A DNA stretch of 64,000 nt from Gliomastix tumulicola (taxonomy: Eukaryota > Ascomycota > Sordariomycetes > Hypocreales > Bionectriaceae), in contig BCHX01000003.1 in assembly GCA_001599755.1 (NCBI GenBank), positions 186,001-250,000 on the forward strand, given 5' to 3'. Under the pieces are notes generated by a model, which was not told the DNA's origin, did no database searches, and saw only the letters and a program-made list of their open reading frames with translations. The position numbers and the translations under genes were made by a program. How positions within the stretch are numbered: position 1 is the stretch's first letter; every line of letters begins with the position of its first letter. This document shows, in pieces, positions 1 through 10,800 of the stretch.

Positions 1-535
1 TATATCGCTTGGGAAGCAGAGGAGGGCTGGCCCAAATTTCGATACAGCATTCCCATGAATTTTCGCGGGGACACAGAAGAAGTCCTTGGTGAATATCAAA
101 ATGAGATCGACAAATTGGAAACTCTAATGCTTGAGTTTCGCAATTGTTGGGAAGCTAGTGTGGACAGAGATCTTCACTCCTTCATTTCTCAATATTGGAG
201 ACGGCGGATGGCAGAAGAATGCATCCCATTAGAGGCGGATTTTGAAACACTCGAGAAGGCTGGTATTAGGGTCAATAAGAGACGTGAGTTGAATCTTTTC
301 CTGATAAAGCTGACACCTACTTACCATATTTATAGAGAAACCAGCGTGGCGCCTGCGTAAGATACTTGGAAAGAAATTTCGTTTCGACTCTCCTTCGACT
401 AGTAAAGATCTTGATGAGCGGTATGATTGGGTACCATCCGATGATGATGGATCGTCTGATTATGAGGTATCATCTGACGAGGAGGCATCATCTGACGAGG
501 AGGTATCATCTAACGAGGAGGCATCATCTGATTAG
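1..535 (+). CDS. hypothetical protein with acidic repeat tail, 5'-truncated by window edge
   Basis: The frame is open from base 1, so the true start lies upstream of the window. Exon 1 ends at 283. An intron 284-335 (donor GTGAGT, branch CTGAC near 309, acceptor TATAG) joins in phase 1 to exon 2, 336-535, ending in TAG. Ignoring the intron would stop the protein at 360 and hide the tail. The visible 160 residues start with a charged, Trp- and Glu-rich helical-looking region, then a basic patch (W-R-L-R-K-I-L-G-K-K) and a Ser-Asp-Glu tail built of a repeated six-residue unit. I do not recognise a family. The acidic tail is typical of nuclear or chromatin-associated proteins, but that is inference only. 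Confidence 0.6.
464..532 (+). repeat. 18-bp coding tandem repeat (acidic tail)
   Basis: About four units of 18 bp (gag-gag-g[t/c]a-tca-tct-[g/a]a[c/t]) encode a tandem E-E-(V/A)-S-S-(D/N) motif at the C terminus of the first protein. Units differ only at synonymous or conservative sites. The last unit runs directly into the stop codon. Confidence 0.85.
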
Positions 536-1781
536 GACTAGGCGTCAATAGATGCGTGGGACAGCAAGGGAGGGCTCTAGTCTTTATCCCCTCAAGCATA
601 CTAGGATAAGAACAGAAAGCTTTAATAAAAACCATTTGGGATTACACTCTTCTACTCTGCGAAAGCTTTAATGCTTGGGGGACCAAATTCCAATACACCA
701 AGTTGGGACTTGTTGTTCGTTCAGCCCGTTTAGGGAACATCAATGACCGAATACTTTACCTGCAGCCATTGCAACAGAGCTGTTTGGACTTCTCACAGGT
801 GAATAGAGCCAATTAAGTTACGACATGAGGCGGATGACTGGGCGCGTGGCCTTTGATCGAGTATCTCAAGTAGTCTCTATTCCCTGGCTCTTCTATTGTT
901 GACTCTTCTGACAACATGTATACTCCGACTCTAGAAGGACTTCACATTGTGAACATTCCGGCATTGACACAAGGATCAGTGCATTTAGATAAACCGAGTT
1001 GACTTGATGAGGCATGAGGGATGGGATTACCAGTCGGCCATGAAAGAATCGAGCATTGGCAGGAGCAGCAAGAACAGCACTATTATAAGACAAGCGGCAG
1101 AACCACGAAAAATACCAGTCACCCGCACAGACAGCTAGTCAGTGCGGACAAGCAATGCTGACCTGTTCGGGTGAGGTGGATCATTTCAAATCTTGGACAG
1201 GATGCCGCATGTAAAATATAGGTATCATGTGCTTCTGCCTAATCACACATCCGCAGGATGGAGAAAGGCTAAGACGACAGGTGCTCAGATGGACAGTGGG
1301 GCAAAGGTGAGGAGGGCATCTGATGAATTTTGCCCAAGGCTGCACGAGAAGAAGAAGAAGGGAATGGTCAATTGAAGGCATTCGTTCGACGCGATTTAAT
1401 TTCCATGTGTAAGACGAGATCTACTCTACGTAATAGGCTGACAGCCTGTTTCACCCATCGTGATCCTCTCTTCATATCTCATCGGAGGCTGCCCAAGCCA
1501 ACCAGTACCAACATTCAAACCCTTGAAGATGCCGAAGAATCGAGAGCCGCCACCTCCACGTTGTAGAAACCAATTCCTCCCTCATGCTGCATGACATAGG
1601 CCTGACAAAGAGTTAGCAGGGACAGACTGTGGACAAGCTGACAGAGTCAAGACCATACCTAGAGACCAGATCAGGCCAGGAAGGGCCAAACGTTTGTCGG
1701 CGGGTAGACTGAAGCTTTCGAGGATGGAATTGAAGCAATTGAACAAGCGAGGCGTGGCTTCTGGCTGGATGGTAGTGTGGC
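536..1781. other. intergenic, no confident gene; possible 3' exons of the 1782-2767 gene
   Basis: No convincing gene is visible on either strand between 536 and about 1450. On the minus strand, 1500-1780 holds two protein-like pieces. One sits around 1655-1760 in another frame from the upstream gene. The other is about 1523-1606, preceded by a good intron 3' end (TGCTAAC, then TTTGTCAG). These may be extra 3' exons of the gene ending at 1782, but I could not join them without a very short or weak-donor intron. Confidence 0.4.
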
Positions 1782-2767
1782 TTAGGACTGACGAATGGCG
1801 GCGTCGGAGACGGCGAACTCGGCGAAGCCAAACCCCCCCGAGTTGAGGCGGTCGGCCAGACTGGCGCTGGTGGTGAGAAGAGCGTTGCCGCCGTTCTTCT
1901 CCAAAGCCTGGCCCAGAGCCTCGAGAATGCAGGAGGGTAGACCGGTATTAGTCGGGTCTTCCACAAAGGCGTCGAAGTTCTTGATGATAATAACACATCG
2001 AGGGGTCCTGACAAGGGCCTCACTGAAGACCCTGACGCTCTTGAGGTAGTTGACGTTGCCTTCAGCATTATTACGCTGCTAGTGTATAATGCCGATGGCA
2101 GTCTGAAACTTCATTGCAAGGCTTTGAGCAAGCCATTTGAACAAGTCCAGGGGATCTCGACCGGCCGCGTCAAAAACTACCACATGTAGCCCGTGGACGT
2201 TGGCGAGGTCCTTGGCGACCACTTTGGTCGCAGCGGCAGCGTAGGAGGTGGAGAGGCCGAAGAGACCAATCAAGTTGGGGGCTGTAGGAGACTTCAGAGC
2301 CTTGAGGGCGTCGAGGTTGAGAACACGATCGGGATCTACGGTCGGGATGTCACGAGTGACGACGGGGGCTTCATTCGAGTCCTTGCAGCGAAGATGGGTT
2401 CCAATAGCTACCAAAGTGTAAGCGAAGGATGGTGGGATAGGGGACGTCAGAAACTTCTAGGCTCACACAAGAGACGAGTGAACCGCTCAACGTATTGAGT
2501 GAACTCAGCAAGGGCGGCTTCCTTGCCCGCAAGCTCGCCGGGTTGCTCGACGGGCTGCTCGAGCTTCTGCTGCTGAAGCTGTATCTGCACAGCGAGCTTG
2601 CCGAGGTAGCGGTCCATCTCGCGATTGACCTTGCCGGGGCGGCTCTTCCAAAGGGCTTGCTGGCCCTGGAAGGCGACCTTGGCTTCGGCAAAGGCAGGGA
2701 GAAGCTGCTGAAGCTTGGCCTTCGTAGCCTTCTGGTGCCCAGCGACGGAGGAGATGTTGTTACCCAT
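1782..2767 (-). CDS. hypothetical protein, frame interrupted by a single in-frame TAG
   Basis: The gene starts at ATG 2767. M-G-N-N-I-S resembles an N-myristoylation signal. Exon 1 is 2767-2467; intron 2466-2408 (59 nt, donor GTGAGC, acceptor GGTAG); exon 2 is 2407-1782 in a continuous frame. That frame is broken once, by TAG at 2081-2079, and then runs 98 more sense codons to TAA at 1784-1782. Both sides have equally protein-like composition, and I found no usable donor near the stop that would splice it out in frame. The first 100 residues look coiled-coil (Gln, Lys, Leu rich). The second half recalls a degenerate AAA-like nucleotide-binding fold: a hydrophobic strand ending in N-F-D, then A-L-L-T-T-S, but with no Walker A lysine. 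That comparison is inference. It may be a pseudogene or a gene recoded at the RNA level (see findings). Confidence 0.6.
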
Positions 2768-4629
2768 GGCGCGTAATGAGTCTTGCCTTCAAAAGGATGA
2801 AAGGGCTTGCAACAGTGTGACGGTCAGGGTAGAATTGATGACAGAATGGTGGTGTAGTGAAGGTGGAGGAGAAAAGAAGTGAGAAGCACGGGGTGAAGGG
2901 AGTGGGGTGGCTTAGTGGAGGGAAGTGCGTGCGGGAAGAATATCAGTTCGGAGAAATAGCGATAACGATCGTAGGCTTTGGGGCCTCTATATCCACAGAA
3001 TGAGGGGTAATTTGTCAAGATCTATATGATATCTCTTTGCCCATCACCCTCTCGCACTCCGACCATAACTGTGCCCAGCTGCACTACATCTTGATTCACC
3101 GGGAGGCTATAATATAGCAAGCATGTTCACGCACGTAATCTGATCTGTTGGAAGCTGATAATTCATCCAAGGAACTGCTCTGCCCGGTGAGTTAGGCTGG
3201 AAGCGGGAGTCGGAATATTAAGGCTCCCCATGCCAGTCATGACACTCTGTCCTGAGCCGCTAGGAAATGCCACCAAGCCCCCTAAATGTGCCTCACAGGG
3301 CTTCTTATCGGTGCCTCATTAGTAGTGCAAATTTTCAGGGCATCTGCCCTGCTGCTCAGCGTGTTTCCAGAACGTGGCCTCAGTACCGGTGGGGCAAGCT
3401 CCTGCACACCCCCGCGGAAGCAGGGCTTTGATTCACGGACAACGAACGATTGGGTTCACATATTCATTCTGCCGCCGCTTCCCACCGTCTCTCTCGCGTT
3501 TCATCTTGTGGCATGGTCGAAGGCATCAAAGTGCCATATTGACAATCATCATTGCTTGAACAGCCTGGATAAGGGCAGAGGAGAGATGGATCTATCCTGC
3601 TGCCCGTGGATTGAGGCTTCTTGACTCTGACCTGTTAATCGATGACAAATAGCAGGTGAGGTACGCAGACTTCTTTCTATCTCGCTTTGCTCATCCCCTT
3701 CCATCCCCTTCCGCACAATATGCGACTCATGCGCTCGTTGTGTGTATGGAATTGGCCAGAGAGCGTTTGCAGGAAGGCTCAACCGAGAAACTGACTGTCC
3801 TTGGTTATAGAAGCTCTTGATAGCCGGGAGGCGCACCATCTCAGCCTTGGTCCAGGCAATGGCACCAAGTGCCCTCCCACGCGCCGCAATTGACGTCCAC
3901 GGACGTCCAAAACAGGTGTGTTCTCCTCACCTCGGCAGCTTCCAGATCCAGCCACAAGCATCGGATATTAATCCCCCTCCTCGCATTATAAGCTCGATCG
4001 AGAAGCAAGGCGAGAGCCTGATCAGGCAGTCGTTTATGGGGTGGCACATGCGTGCTGCTTCCGCGTTCCGAAATGACCAGTCAAGGTTCGAGATGACGCC
4101 AAGATTCATAGGGTTACATCGCGAAGGATGAGGCCCTCATGGCGGAACTTTACGCATGGCCAGGGATACCCCAATGCGACGCCACGCCGCAGGATGTGAC
4201 ACAACCTCGCGGGCCGATACCTCGGACCTACTCGGTTCCCGTTTTTCCCAGTTGTCCGCGGCAGCGTGGCGGGAGTATATAACGTGATAAGGCTGTGTTC
4301 GGTGGTGGCGCGGCTGCTTATACGACCGTGATGTGTAGGCACTCGCTCGCTGTGCCGCGTAGGCACATGATCCCGGATGCTTGTGATAACACAACGTTTG
4401 TTAGAATGAAGGGCGCCAGTAACGAACACCCTGAATTGAGCGGTCTCTAGTTACCACTATGTGTGACACCTCCAACTTGTAGTCACTCTTTCAAAGCCCA
4501 TCCATTTGACCCAAGTCCCCCCTCACCAGTATTGACCCAAAGCCTCCCCAACGCCTCACCCCGAGTCCCCTACGGATTCTCGACAATGGTGGCAACCCCG
4601 AGACGTGTGCTCTGGGAAGAGCCCGACAG
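2768..4629. other. intergenic, nothing supported
   Basis: About 1.9 kb between two minus-strand genes. It holds scattered short open frames on both strands, with no start and splice pattern that fits a gene. The part nearest 2768 should hold the promoter of the gene starting at 2767. I see no RNA gene or repeat. Confidence 0.5.
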
Positions 4630-5788
4630 TTACCGGCGAGCCGGTCTAAGGTTGGCCAGCTCGATATCTCCTGGGCCGGCGGGGGGCCCGGGGTTGTTGT
4701 TGCGCACTGGAATTCGTGGACGCATACCGCTGATCAGGGCCGTGAGGATGGCGCTCGTCAGGCCGGCAGCAGCGACGAAGCTGCTCGGGGCGGCGCAGTA
4801 GGTCGAGCGAGTGCCGCCGGGGCAGGCACCCACGATGGTGAGGTGGGTGATGTTGACGCCAGTCAAACTAGATACCATTCTCGTGTCAGTACATAGAGGC
4901 CAAGTACTGTCCAATGTTTTCCGGATCAAACTCACAAGACAGCCAGGGCGAAGCACCAGAGGACAAGCTTTTTCCGCCTGCCCGCAAGGCGACGGAAGGG
5001 GATCATGCACAAAGGAAAGAACAAGACCCAGGTATCCAGCGCCAAATTGATGGTGGCGTGGGAGACGGCGAAGGTCTGGACATTCCTGCAATGGCCACCG
5101 TCGGGGTTCAAGTCCTAGTTGTCCTCGAGGCTGGCGCAGAGCAGGAAGGCGGTGGCCCAGAAGGAGAGGCAGTGGGCACCAGACATGCAGACGATGGCGG
5201 TCATGAGGTCACCGACCCAGCTGCCGGAGAACAGGACCGCATAGGAGAGGCCGATGGCGGAGCGGTAGGATGCTGCTCCCGTGGCCCAGGCGAGCTGCGA
5301 GATCCAGAAGACCTGTGACGTTTCCCCCCCCCCCAAATCCTTATCAGCAAAACGGAACATCACTTGCCGGCAATACGGTGCATGTGGACATACCTTGAGG
5401 CCGAGCTTGGCCTGCTCTGCATGCTCATTGGCCAGACTCTCGGTGAGAGGCACACCGTAAGCGCCGACGAAGAAACCTACATCGGAGGCGAAAAGTGAGC
5501 ACCTGACCTTGAGTCATGGCGAAGGAGGCGACGACGGGGGAGGGGGGGGAGAAGGGATTGGCAGGTCAGCAGGATGGAAGCGACAGGGCTGCCACGCTTA
5601 CCGATACTTGAAGGGACAAGGTAGACGAGCAGGCAGATGGAGGCGAGGAAGGTGTTCCTATCAATCCAGGCGGTCGTGTGCGTCTCCCAGTGGTCAGACG
5701 TGCGCCTGAGCACCGTTGCGCCCGCGAGGGCCAAAAGGCACCCTGTCGCCTCTACACTCCAGGCGACGACGGCTCCTCTCGATTCCAT
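4630..5788 (-). CDS. rhodopsin-domain (Pth11-like) integral membrane protein with a single in-frame TAG
   Basis: Four exons on the minus strand: 5788-5602, 5476-5394, 5312-4936 and 4867-4630. The introns (125, 81, 68 nt) have GTAAGC, GTATGT and GTGAGT donors and AG acceptors that keep the frame. The product is about 294 codons with several hydrophobic segments: a V-V-A-W start, I-C-L-L-V-Y-L-V, A-V-L-F-S-G-S-W, C-L-S-F-W-A-T-A-F-L-L-C and F-A-L-A-V-L-F. It also has the G-H-C-R-N plus aliphatic helix with conserved Asp (N-L-A-L-D-T-W-V-L-F-F-P-L) seen in the fungal rhodopsin-like domain found in Pth11-type receptors and related proteins. The frame has one defect, TAG at 5117-5115, just before D-L-N-P-D-G-G-H-C. 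Family members usually carry Trp-Asp before the Gly-x-Cys turn, so TAG sits where TGG is expected. The intron 2 C-run (5325-5335) may be miscounted, but it is not coding. Confidence 0.7.
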
Positions 5789-6947
5789 TCCTGCGGCGTC
5801 GACGTCGGGGACAGGGGTCTGTAATTTTCGGGGAGGCGAGCGAGAAGGGCGGCGGCGATAAAGAAGACCGAGAAAATTCGAAGGGACGTGTGGCAGGGTT
5901 ACCGTGGCGAGCAGGGGCTTCGGGAAGAAGCAGAAGAAAAGGCAGAAGGGGTCCTGTCCTGTCGGGGGTGTGTCAAATCACTTAATTTTGTGTGATAATG
6001 AACCCGTGGGTCGGCCGGGCCGGGGTCAGAAAAGCTTGGAGAGAAGTGTCAGTTTCGAGTCCCTGTCGAGGGCGATCTTAGCTCAACGGTGTTGCGTGCG
6101 ACGCTCGAGACAGACGAGACAACATACTTCTGACGGCGGTGGTGCAAGAGATAGAGTGCAGAAATAGACATGCAGAAGAGGAAGGCCGCTTAATTAGCTT
6201 GAAGCATCGACAGCCGCAACTGTGCCATCCATGCAGGGTTGAAGCTGGGGGGGCGGTGTGAAGAAGGAAGCGTGACAGGGGGGGTGCGAGGAGGAAAAAA
6301 AAGCAGAGGCACGGGAAGAAGGAAAGATGGGATGGGCAAAAAAAATCCAGTGTGATGGGGGTGTGCTCTCGGATGGACTCGCCCTGGCACCTGATTTGCT
6401 GCCCCGGACACGGTGTAGGAAAGGTACCTTGTACTCTTTTCACGTTGGGTACATGTGCATTCACCTCGACCACGCAGGCCGTGTGCCATAATCACACCGC
6501 CTGGGACACGGAAGATCCAAGCGGCAGGGCGTAGCTTGTGACTGGCACGCTCCTGGCGGTATCGTGTCTGGTCAATACGGGACTCTTTGACTCCCTCCTC
6601 CTTTCCCCTTCCCTCCTCCCCCTGCCCTGCCAGCGCACGCACGCGCACACGCACAACTGGCATGGAGCAAGGTGAGAGATCTGAGGACATGGCTCTGTCA
6701 GGTCATTGGGACGACGTGGAACTTTCGTCGACGACACTCCACTGCCATGGACGCCAGGCGAGGACGTCTTCACCGTGGCCGTGTCGTCGGGTGACGATAA
6801 AAAGGGACGGCTTCCCTCGTGTCTGGAGGTTGCATTCTCATGCATGTCAGCGATCCCTCACTCACACTCTCTTGCCTACTACCTGCCCTACACTCCCTCC
6901 CTCCCTCCCTCCCCTCCTCCTGTCGTCATCCCCATCACGTTATCACA
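5789..6947. other. divergent intergenic region / promoters
   Basis: Lies between the start of the rhodopsin-domain gene (minus) and the UbiA-like gene (plus). A long pyrimidine-rich tract with CTCC repeats (about 6892-6920) sits just upstream of the UbiA start, as is common in fungal promoters and leaders. No gene is supported here. Confidence 0.5.
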
Positions 6948-7871
6948 ATGGCCCTTCGCTTAGCCTCCGCCGCCCATCACTATGCCCACACGATGTGGCT
7001 CTTCACTCACAGTGACCTCAAGACCATCATCGTCCCCAGCACCATCTTCGGCCTCGCCAACGCCACGGCTGCCCACCGCTTCCACATCACCGATGTCGAC
7101 TCGGCCACCTGGGCGGGTGTGCTGAAGCGCGCTCCCCTCGTGCTGCTCTGGGTCTGGATTCACCTCCTCCCGCTCGACATCAACAACCAGCGAGACCAGG
7201 CCTCCATCGAAGAGGACCGCATCAACAAGCCGTGGCGCCCGCTGCCCCAGGCCCGCCTCTCCGTGCGCGCGGCCGAGGTCAACATGATCGCCTACTACGT
7301 CCTCGCCCAGCTCTTCAGCATGTACATCGGCACGGGCATCGCGCAGGGCCTCATCCTCGTCCTCCTCGGCGTCTGGTACAACAACCTCGGCGGCGCCAAC
7401 GCCAACCCCTTCATCCGCAACGTGCTCAACGCGCTCGGCTACCTCTGCTTCACCTCGGGCGCGCTCGAGGTCGCTATCGGCCACCCCATCCTCATCAGCC
7501 TCGACGGCACCTCCTTCTCGTCGCCGCGCTTCGTCTGCTGGTTCGGCATCATCGGCGGCATCATCCTCACCACCATCCACGGCCAGGACATGTACGACCA
7601 GGAGGGCGACTCGGCGCGCGGCCGCAAGACGGTCCCGCTCGTCGTCGGCGACGCCGCTGCCCGGTGGATGATCGCGGGCTGCATATCCGCCTGGGGCGTC
7701 ATCTGCCCGGCCTTCTGGGACGCGGTCCTCGCGACCAGGGGCGTGTGCGCGCTGCTGGCCGGGATCGTGGCCGTCCGATCCCTGGCCTTCCGGGATGTGA
7801 CCAGCGACAAGGCCACCTTTTTCGTGTGGAACATCTGGGTCACGTTTGTCTACGTGCTGCCCTTGATGTAG
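6948..7871 (+). CDS. UbiA-family membrane prenyltransferase / terpene cyclase-like protein
   Basis: Single-exon gene of 307 residues. The start ATG at 6948 is preceded by CACA and follows the pyrimidine tract; upstream in-frame codons lack protein character. The first Asp-rich motif (D77-I-N-N-Q-R-D83 ... E-E-D90-R-I-N-K-P-W-R-P-L) is the UbiA N/D-x3-D-x3-D diphosphate/Mg2+ site followed by the usual K-x-R-P-L. The second (H-G-Q-D-M-Y-D-Q-E-G-D, then G-R-K-T-V-P-L-V, about residues 212-230) is the second UbiA Asp motif. At least seven hydrophobic segments fit the all-helical membrane fold. UbiA enzymes transfer prenyl groups from polyprenyl diphosphates, or in some fungal meroterpenoid and fumagillin-type pathways cyclise them; the substrate cannot be read from the sequence. 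No polyketide synthase or terpene synthase lies nearby, though a methyltransferase starts about 4.7 kb away. Confidence 0.85.
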   Translation: MALRLASAAHHYAHTMWLFTHSDLKTIIVPSTIFGLANATAAHRFHITDVDSATWAGVLKRAPLVLLWVWIHLLPLDINNQRDQASIEEDRINKPWRPLPQARLSVRAAEVNMIAYYVLAQLFSMYIGTGIAQGLILVLLGVWYNNLGGANANPFIRNVLNALGYLCFTSGALEVAIGHPILISLDGTSFSSPRFVCWFGIIGGIILTTIHGQDMYDQEGDSARGRKTVPLVVGDAAARWMIAGCISAWGVICPAFWDAVLATRGVCALLAGIVAVRSLAFRDVTSDKATFFVWNIWVTFVYVLPLM

Positions 7872-10800
7872 AGCAAACATCCTCTCTCTGTCATTTTTTT
7901 CTCTTTCTGTTACAATCTTCTAGAACCAAAGCGCAAGCTGGATCCGGTGCCCTGGGGCCCAAAAAGTGTGGCTTTTCTTTACTGTCTTGGATCGGAGTGG
8001 GAGTGGTGGTTGTATCTGCATTTTTGGAATACCTCGGTTGTCATAATTTTCTTAAGATTTTCTAGAACTCGCGTCACCAATCAAAAGTTGCTGGGATCTT
8101 TTTTCCCACAATCCTTTTCTCCGCTTAGTTACTTCGTGTCCCTTCTGAGTCATTCGTAGCTATTCACATGAAGCCGCACCAGTCATTCTGAGCCTGTGAT
8201 TGTCGGTGATGGATGCGAAATGAAACAACCTCGTTGATCCTCTCTCAGGGGCAAGGACCTCCCTGCTGCTGCCTACGCCCAGTGTCGATTTGCTTTTTTT
8301 TTCTTTTTTCACCAAGGCCCGGGTGCTAAGGCTTCTTATTGGCTGCCGGGGGGAGCCTTGCTCGCGGTGCCACCCCCTTCGCTGATTTTCACCCCTGACG
8401 CTCAGGGATATGCTTGCTAACAGACACGGAACTTGGAGGCAGGGCCATCCGCCCATCCGTCCGTCACATCGAGGCTGAAATGAAATCGCTGAGAAAGGGG
8501 TACCCTTTTGTGAGTTATGAAAATGCTGACGGGGCAAGGGGGTCAGTCAGACGGGCTGCGCTTCCCCGAGGCTTGCTCACACGCGCGGCTCAAGCCAGCC
8601 GGCGGAATGTCTTAGTCTATCTTTCCATTCTTCTTCTAGCGTGGGGGCGGGCGGCCCATCCATCACCTGTCAAAAACTTTTTTTCCTGACACGGCCGCCG
8701 GTTCGTCTTTTGGCGTCCGTCGGCTATTCTCGTTCACGCGCCGCGCCCGCCCGCCTCGGCCACTTCCTCGTTTCACCCTAGTGTCCGTCTTCTGCTATCA
8801 CCATATCAGGCTGAGTTCCGTGAGACACTACTGGAGAAGGAGGGAGGAAGCCCGACGTCCCTCCTTGCCCGCATCGCCGAGGGAAGTAGACCAAAAGGGC
8901 CCCCCGCCCGCCATGTTCCGTGTTAACGAACTTTGGGATTTGGCGTGCATGCAGTATGCAACCGAGCGGTACCTGCATGGCCCCCGATGCGACGCACTGT
9001 GCGGGGGGTGGATGTGACTGATCCAAGATCCCTGCTTGCAGGAGGAGGGAGGAAAGACGTGGCAGACCTCCGTCGGTCTGCTTCTGGGGGGGGATCCTTT
9101 TTTCGACGTGGCGTATCCATATTCAGGGCGGGTGGTGAATCATATGACCGTCGCATATTGTGTGTGCCAGGTTGAAAGACTCAGGCTCCTCTGCTGTGGG
9201 CGAAACCACACACCCCCCTGACATCATTATAATTCTCACCCTTGCCCGCACGCTTCGTCACTGTTACTTTTTTTCTTCTCCCACCTGCGGATACCAGCAT
9301 CCGCAGCCAGTCCCATCCCATGATGCCCGTGCTTCTACTTCCCAGCTTGACATGGGAAACACGAGGCCTCAGGTGTGGACTTGACCGTCGTGTTGGGCTC
9401 GCGCGCACAAGCTCCAATCACTGCCCCGGCAACACCCTCACATTGCTTGTTCGGCGCCCAGGCACCCTGGAAGGGGCCCTGAAGAAAATCTCTTCTAGCT
9501 TCGACGCAAAGGCCCCAAAAACCAACAAATGTCCCAAGGCCCAGGCGCTGGGACGGCCGCGCGCCCGGAACTGAGACCCGGCGGCAGCCCATCCCCGGTC
9601 TGTCAGAAACGACCATCGAAATACCAAATAAACGATTACAAAACCAACAGAAATTTTACGAGGGCCCTGGCCAAGCGCAACCAGTAGTCTCACTCGAATC
9701 CAACAGGGTCCTCGCGCGCGCTGTCGCCCTGACAGCCCTTTCCTCGTGGAGCCCCCCTTTGTTCTTTTCTTGGTCTCCAGGCATCTGGGTTTGCAAGGAT
9801 TCGTCGTACCGTGGCTATGGAATTGGAAAGCAAGCTCCATCGACGCGCGATGCTCCGGCCTTCCGGGGGGGNGGGGGGGCAAGAAGGGGGTCCCTCAGGC
9901 AAATGGTTTTTGGGAAAATGAGGATGTGCGTCTCATGGACCGGCGTAGACCGACGTACACCGATTGCACGTGGTCTCTGGCGTCTGCAGGTCAGCGGAGG
10001 CACCCCTGACGCAGGGTCCTGATAGCCTCTGCACAAGTGCGTGCACATTGTCCGTCGTTTGAAGTCCCCTAACCACCTGCCACAAGCAGTGCACCCTCGT
10101 CAGTCTACCTACCCCTTTCCCGCCGTTCCTACCGCGGCACAGTCAGTCTCACCATCTCGACTGGCACTTCGCAAAAGGGGCCTCGATTCGGAGTACACTC
10201 GGAGTACCAGCGGAACGAAAAAGAAAAAAAAAATTCATCGAAATGACAGCTACAGGGACTTTGGGTCAAAATGAGGCTTTCCGGGATTTGCTCTAGACCC
10301 TCATGGTCCTAGCTCTTGGGACCTCCGGAACCGTTGAGCCGGTAGGTAGCTACCCGGTCCGACAATTTCGCTAACTAGCTGGGAGAGGAAAACCAGTCGT
10401 GATAGCAGGGGGGCTTTTTCGTCGGTGAAGTTTCTTCGAATTTTCCACCGTCACAGGGCCAGAACGGGGACTTTTGACATCATCCGCCGTCATCGGAGAG
10501 GGTTTAAACCCATCAAAGGTGATAGCCAAAGCATTTCTGGGCATTGAAGGACGTTCGTTTCTGAGCCGTTCGGCTAATGATTCAGGCTGCACGGGCCGTC
10601 TGCGTCTGCCAGACTAATGGGCTTGGAATGAGGTGCTTCAGGTGTTGGCTTCCGTGACCATGTGGCTTGTTTCAGTCCGCTTCGCTACTGGGCTGTCTCT
10701 GCCTGAATCCCCTGGTCGGCGTTTTCATTCTGTCCATATCAGCAAGGGGTTCGTGGGGGTGTGGGATGATCATCGAATCCCACGACACGAAATCACTCCG

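Noticed and set aside
366..551. Met/His/Arg-rich short frame with repeats
   Set aside because: It is an alternative frame of the acidic repeat tail of the first gene.
2079..2100. Intron removing the TAG of the 2767 gene
   Set aside because: The only GT upstream gives a 31-nt intron that shifts the frame away from the protein-like downstream sequence.
5115..5190. Intron removing the TAG of the rhodopsin-domain gene
   Set aside because: The candidate GTGCCC...CTAG is 65 nt, lacks a branch site and breaks the downstream frame.
6960..7880. Long open frame antisense to the UbiA-like gene
   Set aside because: GC-rich third positions of the real gene keep the opposite strand open; its translation is Asp/Glu/Arg/Gly-biased without motifs.
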